NCBI GenBank assembly: GCA_963718295.1
Contig: CAVQYV010000004.1
Location: forward strand, 372,001-436,000
Direction: 5' to 3'
From: CAVQYV01 sp963718295 [NCBI: uncultured Methylomirabilota bacterium]
GTDB lineage: Bacteria > Methylomirabilota > Methylomirabilia > CAVQYV01
Length of the DNA: 64,000 nt
Shown here: positions 9,415 through 18,305 of the stretch, one piece after another
How positions within the stretch are numbered: position 1 is the stretch's first letter
How the letters are laid out: each line of letters starts with the position of its first letter
The notes under the pieces: model-generated
What the model saw: only the letters and a program-made list of their open reading frames with translations
The model's database searches: none
Told to the model about the DNA's origin: nothing
Program-made: the position numbers and the translations under genes

Positions 9415-10269
9415 ATGCGGAAATGCCAGCAGCAGATCCGCAGAGTTCCTAATTCCTCCCGCCTGCGGGTGAGCCAAAGGCCGGCTCCTCGACATAGAGC
9501 GAGAAGATTGAGGAGGTCAATCCTGCTCCTTCTTTTGGGCTTGCCCCTGCTTGGGTTCTCCGGTCGTTGGTCCTACAGGCAGTTTCAACAGTCTCCCCTA
9601 TTCCGGGTGGAGGCCATTGAAGTCGAGAGATGCATGCAGATTTCTCCCCGGGAGGTGTGGAACGCTTTGCAGTTAGGTCCGAATGAGAATATCCTTCTGC
9701 TTGATCTCCCCGAGCTGGCGGGGCGGGCGTGCAGCAACCCCTGGATTCAGGAGGCTTCCATTCGCCGCGACCTGCCTCATACCCTGCTGGTGAGAATCGT
9801 GGAGAGAAGGCCAGCGGGTATCCTCTCGGGTGAGAACCCCTATTTGGTGAGCGAGGACGGGATGATCTTGGCCTCGCTGAAGGCAAGGCGAGAGGAATAC
9901 GCCAACCTGCCTTACATTCGGTTGGCCGGTCGGGGGCAGTTTCAGGTAGGAGATAGGATCGAATCGGGGCTGTTTCAGAGGTCTCAATTCCTTTGGCGCG
10001 AGTTCAGCCGGACCCTAAAAGGTATGGGGGTCCCGATTCGCGAAATCTGGGAAGCGAAGGATGGCGACCTCACCCTGTACTTGGGCAGGAGGATGCCAGC
10101 TATTCGACTGCACCCGGACTCGTTGGAGGAGCAATTCCCCAGGTTAAAGACGGTCTGTTCACTGAGCGGGGGAAACTGGGGTTCATTGGACTATATCGAC
10201 CTGCGGTTTTCGCGGAAGGTCATACTGAAACTCAAAGAAGGAGGAGGTGAGAGATTTGGCAAAGGATAG
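9415..10269 (+). CDS. ftsQ: Cell division protein FtsQ (POTRA domain)
   Basis: FtsQ is a bitopic inner-membrane divisome protein that recruits FtsB and FtsL. The start ATG at 9415 has an ideal GGAGGAGG upstream; the frame is open further upstream but that part overlaps ddl. The 284-residue product has a basic cytoplasmic tail, one transmembrane helix (LLLLLGLPLLGF, about residues 38-50), a POTRA domain (FRVEAIEVERCMQISPREVW through SIRRDLPHTLLVRIVERRP) and a C-terminal beta domain. Conservation is low as usual, so the assignment rests on architecture and on its place between ddl and ftsA. Confidence 0.9.
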   Translation: MRKCQQQIRRVPNSSRLRVSQRPAPRHRARRLRRSILLLLLGLPLLGFSGRWSYRQFQQSPLFRVEAIEVERCMQISPREVWNALQLGPNENILLLDLPELAGRACSNPWIQEASIRRDLPHTLLVRIVERRPAGILSGENPYLVSEDGMILASLKARREEYANLPYIRLAGRGQFQVGDRIESGLFQRSQFLWREFSRTLKGMGVPIREIWEAKDGDLTLYLGRRMPAIRLHPDSLEEQFPRLKTVCSLSGGNWGSLDYIDLRFSRKVILKLKEGGGERFGKG

Positions 10270-11494
10270 CGGCCTGGTGGTGGGCTTGGATGTAGGAACC
10301 ACCAAGATCTGTGCTGTCGTTGGGCAGATCGACGATGATGGGGCCATTGATATCATTGGCATTGGAGTCCACCCCTCCAAAGGATTGCGCAAGGGAGTGG
10401 TGGTGAATATTGACAGCACCGTTGAGTCCATCCAGAAGGCCGTGCATGAGGCAGAGTTGATGTCGGGAGTGCAGATCGATTCCGCTTTCGTCGGTATCGC
10501 GGGAGGGCACATCAAGGGCTTCAACAGCCGCGGGGTGATCGCCATCTCCGGAAAAGGCCGGGAGGTCACCCAGGCCGATGCGGATCGGGTGATCGATGCT
10601 GCCAAGGCAGTCGCTCTTCCGGTGGACCGGGAGGTCATTCACGTGCTCCCTCAGGAGTTCATCATCGACGACCAGGGAGGGATCAAAGAACCCCTGGGGA
10701 TGTCCGGGGTGAGACTGGAGGCAGAGGTCCACATCGTGACCGCAGCGGTGACTTCCGCTCAAAACATCATCAAGTGCGTGAACCGGGCGGAGATTGAGGT
10801 GTCCGACATAGTCCTGGAGCAACTTGCCTCGGCGGAGGCAACCCTGCTTCCCGATGAAAAGGAATTGGGTGTGGTCTTGCTCGATATCGGGGGCGGGACC
10901 ACGGGTATGGCCATCTTCCTGCGGGGGAGCATCTGGCACAGCTCGGTCATATCTTTGGGGGGAGAACATATCACCAACGATATCGCCATTGGCCTGCGCA
11001 CCCCCTCCCACGAGGCGGAGGAGATCAAGAAGAAGTATGGATGCGCCATGACCTCGCTGGTGAAAGGGGACGAGACGATAGAAGTTCCCAGCGTGGGTGG
11101 GCGAAAGGCGCGCGTCCTGTCCCGACAGCTGCTCTGTGAAATCGTTCAACCCCGGGTGGAGGAGATCTTCTCTCTGGTGAACCGGGAAATCCAGAAGACG
11201 GGATATGAGGATGCCATCGCAGCGGGGATTGTAGTCACGGGGGGAACCTCCAAGATGGAGGGGATGGCGGAGCTGGCAGAGCAGATCTTCGATCTCCCGG
11301 TAAGGATGGGTGTGCCCAAGGGGGTGGGAGGATTGGTGGATGTCATTTCCAGCCCCCAGTACGCAACCGGGGTGGGTCTGGTTCTTTATGGGGCCGCCCA
11401 TCGCACCCAACGGCGATTCCGGAAGGCCTCCGACCGGGTGATATTCAATAAGGTATTCAGTCGAATGAAGGAATGGTTTGACAGTTACTTTTAG
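10256..11494 (+). CDS. ftsA: Cell division protein FtsA
   Basis: This actin-like ATPase tethers FtsZ to the membrane. The product shows the phosphate-1 motif GLDVGTTKICAVVGQ, the SHS2-type 1C subdomain (AFVGIAGGHIKGFNSRGVI), phosphate-2 VVLLDIGGGTTGMAIF and the adenosine motif IVVTGGTSKMEGM. The C-terminus (VFSRMKEWFDSYF) looks like the amphipathic membrane-targeting helix. The start is chosen at TTG 10256, about 9 bases behind a GGAGGAGGTGA Shine-Dalgarno sequence. The in-frame GTG at 10247 sits inside that sequence and is less likely. It overlaps ftsQ by 14 bases. Confidence 0.95.
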   Translation: MAKDSGLVVGLDVGTTKICAVVGQIDDDGAIDIIGIGVHPSKGLRKGVVVNIDSTVESIQKAVHEAELMSGVQIDSAFVGIAGGHIKGFNSRGVIAISGKGREVTQADADRVIDAAKAVALPVDREVIHVLPQEFIIDDQGGIKEPLGMSGVRLEAEVHIVTAAVTSAQNIIKCVNRAEIEVSDIVLEQLASAEATLLPDEKELGVVLLDIGGGTTGMAIFLRGSIWHSSVISLGGEHITNDIAIGLRTPSHEAEEIKKKYGCAMTSLVKGDETIEVPSVGGRKARVLSRQLLCEIVQPRVEEIFSLVNREIQKTGYEDAIAAGIVVTGGTSKMEGMAELAEQIFDLPVRMGVPKGVGGLVDVISSPQYATGVGLVLYGAAHRTQRRFRKASDRVIFNKVFSRMKEWFDSYF

Positions 11495-11607
11495 GATCCA
11501 AGAGGCGCCAGGATCTGTCTTCGGAATCCTCGCCAGGCAAGAAATGCAGTTGGTATCGGATGAAATGAGGCCCGCTCCAAAAGTCGAGGCCAGAAAGGGG
11601 GTAGGGG

Positions 11608-12756
11608 ATGAGCTTTCTATTCGAGGATGAATCGGAACGCCCGGCCAAGATCAAGGTGATTGGGATCGGTGGGGGTGGAGGCAATGCGGTTTACCGAATG
11701 GCCACCTCCAATTTCGAAGGAGTGGAGTTTGTGGTGATCAATACCGATGCCCAAGCCCTTAAGGCTGCTCCAGTTTCTTCCAAGATCCAGATTGGAGAAA
11801 AGCTGACCAAAGGGTTGGGGGCGGGTTCCAATCCTGAGATCGGCAGGAAAGCCGCCATAGAGGATACCGATAAGATCCTCAGCATCTTGGAGGGTTGCGA
11901 TATGGTTTTCATCACTGCCGGCCTCGGGGGAGGGACAGGAACCGGAGCCTCGCCGATCGTGGCCAACCTTGCCAAGGAAATGGGGATCCTCACGGTCGCG
12001 GTGGTGACCAAGCCCTTCGATTTTGAAGGCAAGGTAAGGGCGAGGCAGGCAGAAGAAGGCCTGATGGAGCTCAGGGCCGGGGTGGACACCCTGATTGCAA
12101 TTCCCAATCAGCGTCTGCTCAATGTGGTGGAGAGGCAGACCTCCTTCCTGGACGCGTTCCGGATCGCCGATTCGATTCTCCAGCAGGCCGCCCAAGGGAT
12201 ATCCGATCTGGTCGTCGTCCCGGGCATCATCAATTTGGATTTCGCCGATGTGCGCACGATCATGTCCGAGAAAGGCCTTGCCCTGATGGGTACGGGGACG
12301 GCCAGCGGGGAGAGCCGGGCCGCGGAGGCCGCTAATCGTGCCATCAACAGCCCGCTGCTCGAGGATATATCGATCGAAGGGGCCAAGGGCGTGCTCATCA
12401 ACATCACGGGCTCCTCCAACCTCTCCCTCTATGAGGTCAACGAGGCCTCTTCGGCGATCTCCCAGGCGGCCCACCCCGATGCTCATGTCATCTTCGGGGC
12501 TGTGATTGATGAAAAGCTGGCGGATGAAATGAAGGTGACGGTGATCGCCACCGGGTTTGATTCGATCGCCAAGAAAATGGATGAGGACTCGAAGGCGACT
12601 GACTTCCGAACGATCCATGGCAGAAACCTTGACCGGCCCACCTATCTGCGGAAGAAAGGTAGGTCCCAGGACGGCAGACCTGATCAGCTAATCCTGCGGG
12701 CGTTCGACGAGGAGGATTTGGAGATCCCTACCTTCCTGCGGAAGCAGGCCGACTGA
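11608..12756 (+). CDS. ftsZ: Cell division GTPase FtsZ
   Basis: FtsZ is the tubulin-like GTPase that forms the cytokinetic ring. The 382-residue product has KVIGIGGGGGNAVYRM, NTDAQAL, the tubulin signature GLGGGTGTGASP near residue 110, the T7-loop region NLDFADVRTIMSEKG, and the conserved C-terminal peptide EIPTFLRKQ that binds FtsA and other partners. It lies 113 bases after ftsA and closes the dcw cluster. An AAAGGGGGTAGGGG ribosome site precedes the ATG. Confidence 0.97.
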   Translation: MSFLFEDESERPAKIKVIGIGGGGGNAVYRMATSNFEGVEFVVINTDAQALKAAPVSSKIQIGEKLTKGLGAGSNPEIGRKAAIEDTDKILSILEGCDMVFITAGLGGGTGTGASPIVANLAKEMGILTVAVVTKPFDFEGKVRARQAEEGLMELRAGVDTLIAIPNQRLLNVVERQTSFLDAFRIADSILQQAAQGISDLVVVPGIINLDFADVRTIMSEKGLALMGTGTASGESRAAEAANRAINSPLLEDISIEGAKGVLINITGSSNLSLYEVNEASSAISQAAHPDAHVIFGAVIDEKLADEMKVTVIATGFDSIAKKMDEDSKATDFRTIHGRNLDRPTYLRKKGRSQDGRPDQLILRAFDEEDLEIPTFLRKQAD

Positions 12757-12877
12757 TCGGATTTCGCGATCCGAGGAGGAAAAGGGCCGGAAACCTGGAT
12801 CTGCGGGTGGTCGTCGGCCGAGTCTTTCAGGGGCAACCGTGACCCCTGTCAGAGGGTGGAAACTGGAATGCCTTTTC

Positions 12878-12897
12878 GGCCTGGAAGAAGGCCTTTT
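12878..12897 (+). terminator. Possible weak terminator between ftsZ and the radical SAM gene
   Basis: GGCCT and AGGCC form a 5-bp stem around a 6-base loop and are followed by TTTT. The rest of the 230-base gap 12757-12986 holds a small hairpin just after the ftsZ stop (CGGAT..ATCCG) and a T-run near 12949, but no riboswitch that I recognise. Confidence 0.35.
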
Positions 12898-12986
12898 GCC
12901 TGGCCGTCAAGCGGAGGATCCCTGTCCCACAGGAAAGAGGAGGCGGGGTTTTTTTCTATCCCAATGAAGATCAGGCTAGCCGATCG

Positions 12987-14675
12987 ATGTCCTGGAAGCT
13001 GAAAGAGAAGGCCCGCAAACTCCTATCCGAAGAGAGGGGCACGGTATACAAGTCACCCGGGGGCAAGATATCCGTGGCCCTTATATACCCCAATACCTAT
13101 CATGTGGGAATGTCCAATCTCGGCTTTCTCGCAATCTATTATTATCTCAATGCCCATCCCTTTATCCTCTGCGAGCGAGCTTTCCTGCCCAATCCCGAGG
13201 ATCTCCCTGAATACCAAAGGACCCAGTCTCCTCTTTTTTCCCTGGAATCGGGTCGGCCCCTCTCTTCCTTTGATGTCCTCGCCTTTTCGGTTTCCTACGA
13301 GAACGATTACCTCAATGTCCTGAGGATTCTGGATCTGTCTCAGGTCCCGTTATTGGCCGAGCAGCGAACCCCCAATGATCCTCTGGTCTTCATGGGAGGG
13401 ATCTGCGCCCTCTCCAATCCCGAGCCACTTGCAGACTTCGTCGATCTCGTTTTTTTGGGGGAGGGAGAAGACACTTTCCCCCAGATCATCGAGCGTTTTC
13501 AAGTCCAGAACTTCGGAAGTGAGGGCGGAAGGGAAACCTTCTTAGCGGAGGTGGCCCAGGTCGAGGGAGTCTATGTGCCGCGATTCTATCACTTCTTCTA
13601 CGATAAGGGCGGCTTCCTTCAGGGTCTCGATGTTGAACCCCCTGCCCCTCCCCGAGTGCGAAAGCACCATGTGAGGGATGTCGATCGATACCCCATCTTA
13701 GGCTATGTGCGCACGCCCCACACGGAATTCGGGGACATGCTGCTTCTGGAGATTAACCGGGGTTGCAAGAGGAGTTGTCGTTTCTGTTTGACCGGGGAGG
13801 TCTATCGGCCCTTTCGCTTCCGAAGCAAGGAAGTCCTCCTCCATTCCGTGCGCGATCACGCCCTCCCCTCAGAGAAGATAGGTCTGGTAGGTGCCTGTAT
13901 TTCCGACCATCCGGAGATCGAAGACCTTTGTAAGGATTTGTTGGAGAACGGGTATCTGTTGTCCGCCTCCTCCCTGCGGGTGGGATCTCTGTCGGATCGA
14001 CTCCTGGATCTTCTGGCCCAGAGTGGCCAGAAGACCATCACCTTGGCCCCGGAGGCCTCCTCGGAAAGGCTCCGCAGCCTCCTCGGTAAGCCCCTGAGCG
14101 AGGCGGAGTTGTATTCCACCATCGAGGGAATCCAAAAGCACGGAATCCCCAACCTCAGGTTCTATTTCATGGTAGGACTACCGACGGAGAGGGAAGAGGA
14201 AATAGAGGGGATTGCCGCAGCGGCCAAGAAGGCAAAGCACCTCATGCTATCTGCCTCCAAAGACAGCCGCCGATTGGGGCAGATCACCCTGAGTGTCAAT
14301 GCCTTCGTCCCCAAGCCCTGGACGCCATTTCAATGGCTGGGACTGGAGGAGGTAGGCCGGCTGCAGCAGAAGCTGGGGAGGGTCAAAAAAGCACTTCAGG
14401 GCATAGGAAACATTGCCTGCTTCCATGATCAGCCTCAATGGGCCTATATTCAAGCTTTGCTAGCCAGAGGGGATCGGCGGGTGGGGGAACTCCTCCTCCT
14501 GGTCCTTCGCCTGGGAGGACAGTGGAAGAGGGCGGCCCGGGAATGGAATTTCAACCCGGATTTCTATGTCTATCGATCCCGTCCAATGCAGGAGGTCTTT
14601 CCCTGGGATCATCTGGATGTGGGGGTGAGGAAGGAAGAGCTGCTCGAAGAATTTCAACGGGCGTCTCTGTCCTGA
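12987..14675 (+). CDS. B12-binding-type radical SAM protein (TIGR03960-like)
   Basis: The 562-residue product has an N-terminal region resembling the cobalamin-binding fold of large radical SAM proteins (VALIYPNTYHVGMSNLGFLA, then FMGGICALSNPEPLADFVD and FLGEGEDTFP). It is followed by a radical SAM core with NRGCKRSCRFC, the CxxxCxxC ligand set for the 4Fe-4S cluster, near residue 257. The arrangement matches the TIGR03960 group, often joined to or followed by a TIGR03936 domain that is absent here. The substrate is unknown. pgeF starts two bases after its stop, so co-transcription is likely. Confidence 0.8.
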   Translation: MSWKLKEKARKLLSEERGTVYKSPGGKISVALIYPNTYHVGMSNLGFLAIYYYLNAHPFILCERAFLPNPEDLPEYQRTQSPLFSLESGRPLSSFDVLAFSVSYENDYLNVLRILDLSQVPLLAEQRTPNDPLVFMGGICALSNPEPLADFVDLVFLGEGEDTFPQIIERFQVQNFGSEGGRETFLAEVAQVEGVYVPRFYHFFYDKGGFLQGLDVEPPAPPRVRKHHVRDVDRYPILGYVRTPHTEFGDMLLLEINRGCKRSCRFCLTGEVYRPFRFRSKEVLLHSVRDHALPSEKIGLVGACISDHPEIEDLCKDLLENGYLLSASSLRVGSLSDRLLDLLAQSGQKTITLAPEASSERLRSLLGKPLSEAELYSTIEGIQKHGIPNLRFYFMVGLPTEREEEIEGIAAAAKKAKHLMLSASKDSRRLGQITLSVNAFVPKPWTPFQWLGLEEVGRLQQKLGRVKKALQGIGNIACFHDQPQWAYIQALLARGDRRVGELLLLVLRLGGQWKRAAREWNFNPDFYVYRSRPMQEVFPWDHLDVGVRKEELLEEFQRASLS

Positions 14676-14677
14676 AG

Positions 14678-15501
14678 ATGGGCGCAGATCATTTGGACTT
14701 CAGATATCTACAGCTCCCCTCTCTGTGCGGATATCCCGGACTGTTCCATGGCTTCAGCACCCGCAGGGGAGGAGTGAGTGGGGGTGCTTTCTCCTCTCTG
14801 AACCTGAGTTTCGAGGTGGGAGATGATCCCGACGCTGTGGAGGAGAATCGCAGCCGCCTCCGATCGGATATGGGAATTGAGAATCTCCCCTGGTAAAGGT
14901 CAGGCAGGTGCATGGAGACGGCATATCGGTCATCGGGGAAGAGACCGTGAAGAGACCAGGATTTCCCGAGGAGCTCCTCTCTCACCCTGCTGATGCACTC
15001 GTCACTGGTATTCCGGGCGTCACTCTGGCGATCTCGGTGGCCGATTGCGTCCCTATCCTGTTGTTCGATCCCCGAAAGAGGGTAATTGCCGCAGTTCACG
15101 CAGGGTGGAGAAGCACAGCCGCCGGATTGGCAGATAAGGTGGTCCGTACCCTGAGAGAGACCTTCGGCACCCGGCCCGAGGATTGTGTGGTGGGGATTGG
15201 GCCCTCCATTGGGATCTGCTGCTATGAAGTAGATAGGCCGGTCATGGAGGCCTTTGCTGAGTTCTTTCCCAACTGGGAGGGTTTGGTGAGGGATAGGGGG
15301 GAGGGCCGCTGGCATCTCGATCTGGCGCAGGCGAACAGGATATTGCTCCAGGAGTCCGGAGTCAACCCGAAGGCGATATCCTCCTCTGGACGCTGCGTAT
15401 CCTGTTGCCGGGATCTCTTCTTCTCCCATCGGCGGGACGGAAAGAGAACCGGGCGCATGATGGGGCTTATTGCAATAAAGAAGATTGAGGTAGGGCAATG
15501 A
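14678..15501 (+). CDS. pgeF: Purine nucleoside phosphorylase / laccase-domain protein PgeF (YfiH), frameshifted
   Basis: This is a peptidoglycan-editing or purine nucleoside phosphorylase-type protein of the DUF152 (Cu-oxidase_4) family. The N-terminal frame runs from ATG 14678 through GLFHGFSTRRGGVSGG to a stop at 14894-14896. The rest (VRQVHGDGISVIGE, ADCVPILLFDP, AVHAGWRSTAAGLA, CCYEVDRP) is in another frame ending at 15501. Adding one C to the CCCC run at 14887-14890 restores a continuous 274-residue protein reading ENLPLVKVRQVHG, the usual length. A sequence error or a recent single-base loss explains it. The stop overlaps yggS. Confidence 0.85.
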
Positions 15502-16187
15502 ATCGGATTCAGGAGAGACTCACCGAGGTGAAACGGCGGATGGCGGAGGCAGCCACTCGTGCGGGAAGAGACCCTCAGGTCGTGGAGCTGGTCGCAGTTT
15601 CCAAGACTGTGGGCATACCCCTGATTCGTGAGGGAATTGAGGCAGGAATTGCGATCTTGGGGGAGAACCGGGTTCAGGAGGCGGAAGGAAAGATCTTGGA
15701 GCTGGGTCGCCCGGTGAAATGGCACCTGGTGGGCCACCTTCAAAGTAACAAGGCAAAACTGGCAGTTTCCCTCTTCGATCTCATTCACTCCCTGGATTCC
15801 CTTCATCTGGCAGAGGCCCTCCAGCGGCAAGCCATGGCCCAGGGAAAGACGATTCCTGTGTTGGTCGAAGTCAATCTGGCCCAGGAAGGGAGCAAAGCAG
15901 GAGTATCGGTCGAGGAGGTGCCCCACATCCTTCGGTCGGTCTCCCTCATGAGTTGTCTGCGGGTCTTGGGCCTGATGGCCGTCCCTCCATTTCTGGAGGA
16001 GGCCGATCAGGCTCGACCGTATTTCCGTCGGCTGAGGCAACTGGCAGAGAACATCTCCGCGATGGGGATCGACAATATCGAGATGATCCATCTCTCCATG
16101 GGAATGAGTCATGACTTCGAGACTGCTATCGAGGAGGGGGCGACTTTGGTGCGGATCGGGACTGCAATCTTCGGCCCTCGGGGCTGA
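15498..16187 (+). CDS. yggS: PLP homeostasis protein, YggS/YBL036C family
   Basis: This cytoplasmic pyridoxal-phosphate-binding protein is involved in PLP and amino-acid homeostasis. The 229-residue product shows VELVAVSKTVGIPLIREGIE with the PLP lysine, LGENRVQEAEGK, WHLVGHLQSNKAK, VLVEVNLAQEGSKAGV and the closing SMGMSHDFETAIEEGATLVRIGTAIFG. Its length is typical. Following pgeF with a 4-base overlap is a common arrangement in Gram-negative genomes. Confidence 0.93.
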   Translation: MNRIQERLTEVKRRMAEAATRAGRDPQVVELVAVSKTVGIPLIREGIEAGIAILGENRVQEAEGKILELGRPVKWHLVGHLQSNKAKLAVSLFDLIHSLDSLHLAEALQRQAMAQGKTIPVLVEVNLAQEGSKAGVSVEEVPHILRSVSLMSCLRVLGLMAVPPFLEEADQARPYFRRLRQLAENISAMGIDNIEMIHLSMGMSHDFETAIEEGATLVRIGTAIFGPRG

Positions 16188-16220
16188 GTCATCGCTGATT
16201 GAATGAAAGGGGGAAAAGAC

Positions 16221-16642
16221 TTGGCGACCACCAAGAAGAAGTTGCTGGATTTGATGAATGATGACCTTGCTTGGGAATACACCGCTGCCATCCAGTATGT
16301 TCAGCACGCCGGTGTCCTTACCGGCGCCCAGTTTGGGGACATCAAAAACGAGATCATCCTGCATGCCAATGAAGAGCTGCAACATGCGATCACCCTGGCA
16401 GATCAGATCGATTACCTGGGGGGCATCCCGACGGTCAAAGTCTATCCGGCCCAGACCTCTCCTGATAACGAGGTGATGTTGCAGCAGGACCTGGATGGAG
16501 AGAACGGCGCTATTGCTCGCTACAGTGCTCGAATCGAGCAAGCAGAAGAGTTGAAGCTGCTCCATTTGGCCCAGCAGCTTCGCCAGATCCTGATCATGAA
16601 CAGGAGCATGCCATGGATCTGGAACAGGCCCTGGGGAAGTAG
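16221..16642 (+). CDS. Small ferritin-like (bacterioferritin-type) protein, frameshifted at the C-terminus
   Basis: The product reads MATTKKKLLDLMNDDLAWEY, then EIILHANEELQHAITLADQI, with Glu and His ligands placed as in bacterioferritin/DPS-like four-helix proteins. The observed frame runs on to 16658 as nonsense (NRSMPWIWNRPWG). Inserting one G after ATG at 16596-16598 gives EQEHAMDLEQALGK and a stop at 16640-16642, a natural C-terminus with the expected ExxH pair. A TTG start at 16221 has AAGGGGG upstream; an ATG at 16203 lacks one. The corrected length is 140 residues. An iron storage or oxidation role is inferred from the family. Confidence 0.75.
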
Positions 16643-16713
16643 CTCCGGTCCCCGATGATGTTCCAAATGAATTCCAATCTCAAGAGTGAAATATCTCGCA
16701 GGAGGGTCCCAAG

Positions 16714-17214
16714 ATGGAAGCCTTGGAGGCGCTTTATACTCGAAGGAGCGTGAGACGTTTCCGGAGCGATTCGGTGGAGAGGTCCCAGATCGAGAGGATC
16801 GTCGATGCAGGCAGGTTGGCCGCCACGGCCAATAATCGGCAGCCTTGGGAATTCGTGGTGGTCCTGGATGAAGCTACGAGAAAAGAGATCGCGGGGATCA
16901 CCGACTACGGAAAATTCATCGCCCAATCCCCCGCCTGTATTGTCACCTTTTGCAAAGAGACCAAATATTATCTGGAGGATGGGAGTGCGGCCACCCAGAA
17001 TATGCTGGTCGCTGCCCGGGCATTGGGACTGGGCTCCTGTTGGGTGGCGGGGGACAAGAAAGCCTACGCCGAAGAGATCCGGAGCCTGTTGGGATTGCCC
17101 GAGGGGTATAAGCTGATCAGCCTGGTGGCGATTGGGCATCCCGCCGATTCCCCCTCCGGGTTCGGCAAGCGAGCACTGAAAGAGGTCCTCCACTGGGAAA
17201 GATTCGGTACTTAG
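16714..17214 (+). CDS. Nitroreductase-family flavoprotein
   Basis: The 166-residue product carries the FMN-binding pattern of the nitroreductase fold: YTRRSVRRFRSD at the N-terminus, AGRLAATANNRQPWEFVVV, and SAATQNMLVAARALGLGSCWV with GLPEGYKLISLVAIGHPA near the C-terminus. It is of the compact single-domain type. The substrate cannot be deduced. A GCAGGAGGG ribosome site precedes the ATG. It is the last intact gene before a decayed stretch. Confidence 0.88.
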   Translation: MEALEALYTRRSVRRFRSDSVERSQIERIVDAGRLAATANNRQPWEFVVVLDEATRKEIAGITDYGKFIAQSPACIVTFCKETKYYLEDGSAATQNMLVAARALGLGSCWVAGDKKAYAEEIRSLLGLPEGYKLISLVAIGHPADSPSGFGKRALKEVLHWERFGT

Positions 17215-17276
17215 TGCCCCATCCCCAAAATCGGTTACGTCGGCAAAATGGAGGGGGCGCACGCCGAGGGTGGGTG

Positions 17277-17296
17277 ACGGGGGGGCGCCCCCCCGT
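17277..17296. repeat. Perfect 20-nt GC palindrome
   Basis: AC, seven G, CG, seven C, GT forms an exact self-complementary 20-mer. It is flanked by near-symmetric outer arms CGCCGA (17262-17267) and TCGGCG (17305-17310). A further inverted pair, ATCACG / CGTGAT, lies just downstream. There is no T-run, so it is not a standard terminator. It may be a REP-like element or a cruciform. The surrounding 17215-17418 holds no gene I can support. Confidence 0.8.
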
Positions 17297-17418
17297 GGCG
17301 GGGTTCGGCGGAATCACGGGACGAGGGGAGCGTGATGGAGCGCCATGGGAGCGCAACCCCAAATCGGAGTGCTTCGTCTCCGGGAAAGCATTGGTATGAC
17401 ATTTATGAAACGGAGCAC

Positions 17419-18089
17419 TTAGCGGGAGAGATCCTCTGGGTGAGGCAGAAGCTTTCGAATTTCTCCTGCCCCAGCCGCCACGATTTCGGCCATCTTGCTT
17501 TGTACCAGGGAGGAAGGCTCCAATCCCCACTCCAGGCTCGCCGGCTCGATGCCGATGACCAGGCAGGGCGGAGGATCCTTCTCCAGGGCCATGATCCGCA
17601 GCACTTGCACTGCATCTACCTGGTGCAGGGAGAGGGGATGATCCGCTTGGGCTTCGATCAGTTGCTGTCCGTCCAAGAGGTAAATGCTTCCCGGTGGCCC
17701 ATCCGCCTTCATCGCATCGATGAAGGATTACCTGCCTCGCCTCCTGCATCTGAAAGAGGAAGTCCAGGAGGCATCGTTCCAGCCTCGATAAGCTCAACGG
17801 ATGGCGGCAGCGAAGACCTCTTCAGCTCTCGCACCACATGCACTCCCACCCCTTCGTCTAGCACGAATACCCCAGCGGGGAACAGCTTCTGGCTGCCCTC
17901 GTCGTCCAGGTCAAAGAGGCCGTAACAGAGGAAGTTCTTGCATCCCGCGCCAATCGACAGATAGTCTTTGTAGGCAGAGGCAACCAGATACACCGTGGGC
18001 AAGTAGACCTGGTCGATGAACTCCTGGAGCTCTCGGAGCCGCCACAGGAAGTTGGTCACCTTGTCTAGGGTGAGGATCTCAGGGCTGAA
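17419..18089 (-). pseudogene. [NiFe]-hydrogenase large-subunit fragment joined to a HyaD/HycI-type maturation protease remnant
   Basis: Reading the minus strand down from 18089, about 75 residues match the middle of a group 1 [NiFe]-hydrogenase large subunit: RELQEFIDQVYLPTVYLVAS, AYKDYLSIGAGCKNFLCYG, then KLFPAGVFVL. Near 17860 the same frame turns into a hydrogenase maturation endopeptidase: DEGVGVHVVRELK and VELIEAGT. Two single-base shifts follow (about 17774 and 17722), giving in turn LLDFLFQMQEARQVIL, then IDAMKADGPPGSIYLLDG, LSLHQVDAV and LVIGIEPASLEWGLE. This is the full protease order. An upstream in-frame stop and loss of the subunit's ends and active-site cysteines mark it as a deletion remnant. 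Confidence 0.8.
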
Positions 18090-18121
18090 TTATCCAGCCT
18101 GAATGTTCCTAAAGTTTCCTA

Positions 18122-18150
18122 TTGACCCGCGAATGGGGGCCTGCTATAGG
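18122..18150 (+). promoter_or_regulatory. Sigma-70-type promoter for the cold-shock gene
   Basis: TTGACC at 18122-18127 and TATAGG at 18145-18150 are separated by 17 bases, close to consensus. A transcription start near 18157 would give the downstream cold-shock gene a leader of about 150 nt. Long leaders are characteristic of cspA-type mRNAs, where the leader folds differently with temperature. Confidence 0.6.
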
Positions 18151-18305
18151 CATTGTCTGCATCGAATGGAATCCCAGAAGCACCAAAGGGATGAAAGGGT
18201 TCCGGGCTCTGCGTTTCTTGTTCCCGTCAGTTCTGATATCCTCGGCGTCCATAAGGGAATCCACACCTAAGAGGACTTTGGGAAGCTGAAAAGGGGGAGA
18301 AAGGA

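Noticed and set aside
10232-11410. Long minus-strand frame opposite ftsA
   Set aside because: Shadow of ftsA codon bias; His/Gly/Asp-rich with no domain.
12757-12986. Cobalamin riboswitch before the B12-type radical SAM gene
   Set aside because: No B12 box (GCCACTG) or core pairing is present; only small hairpins.
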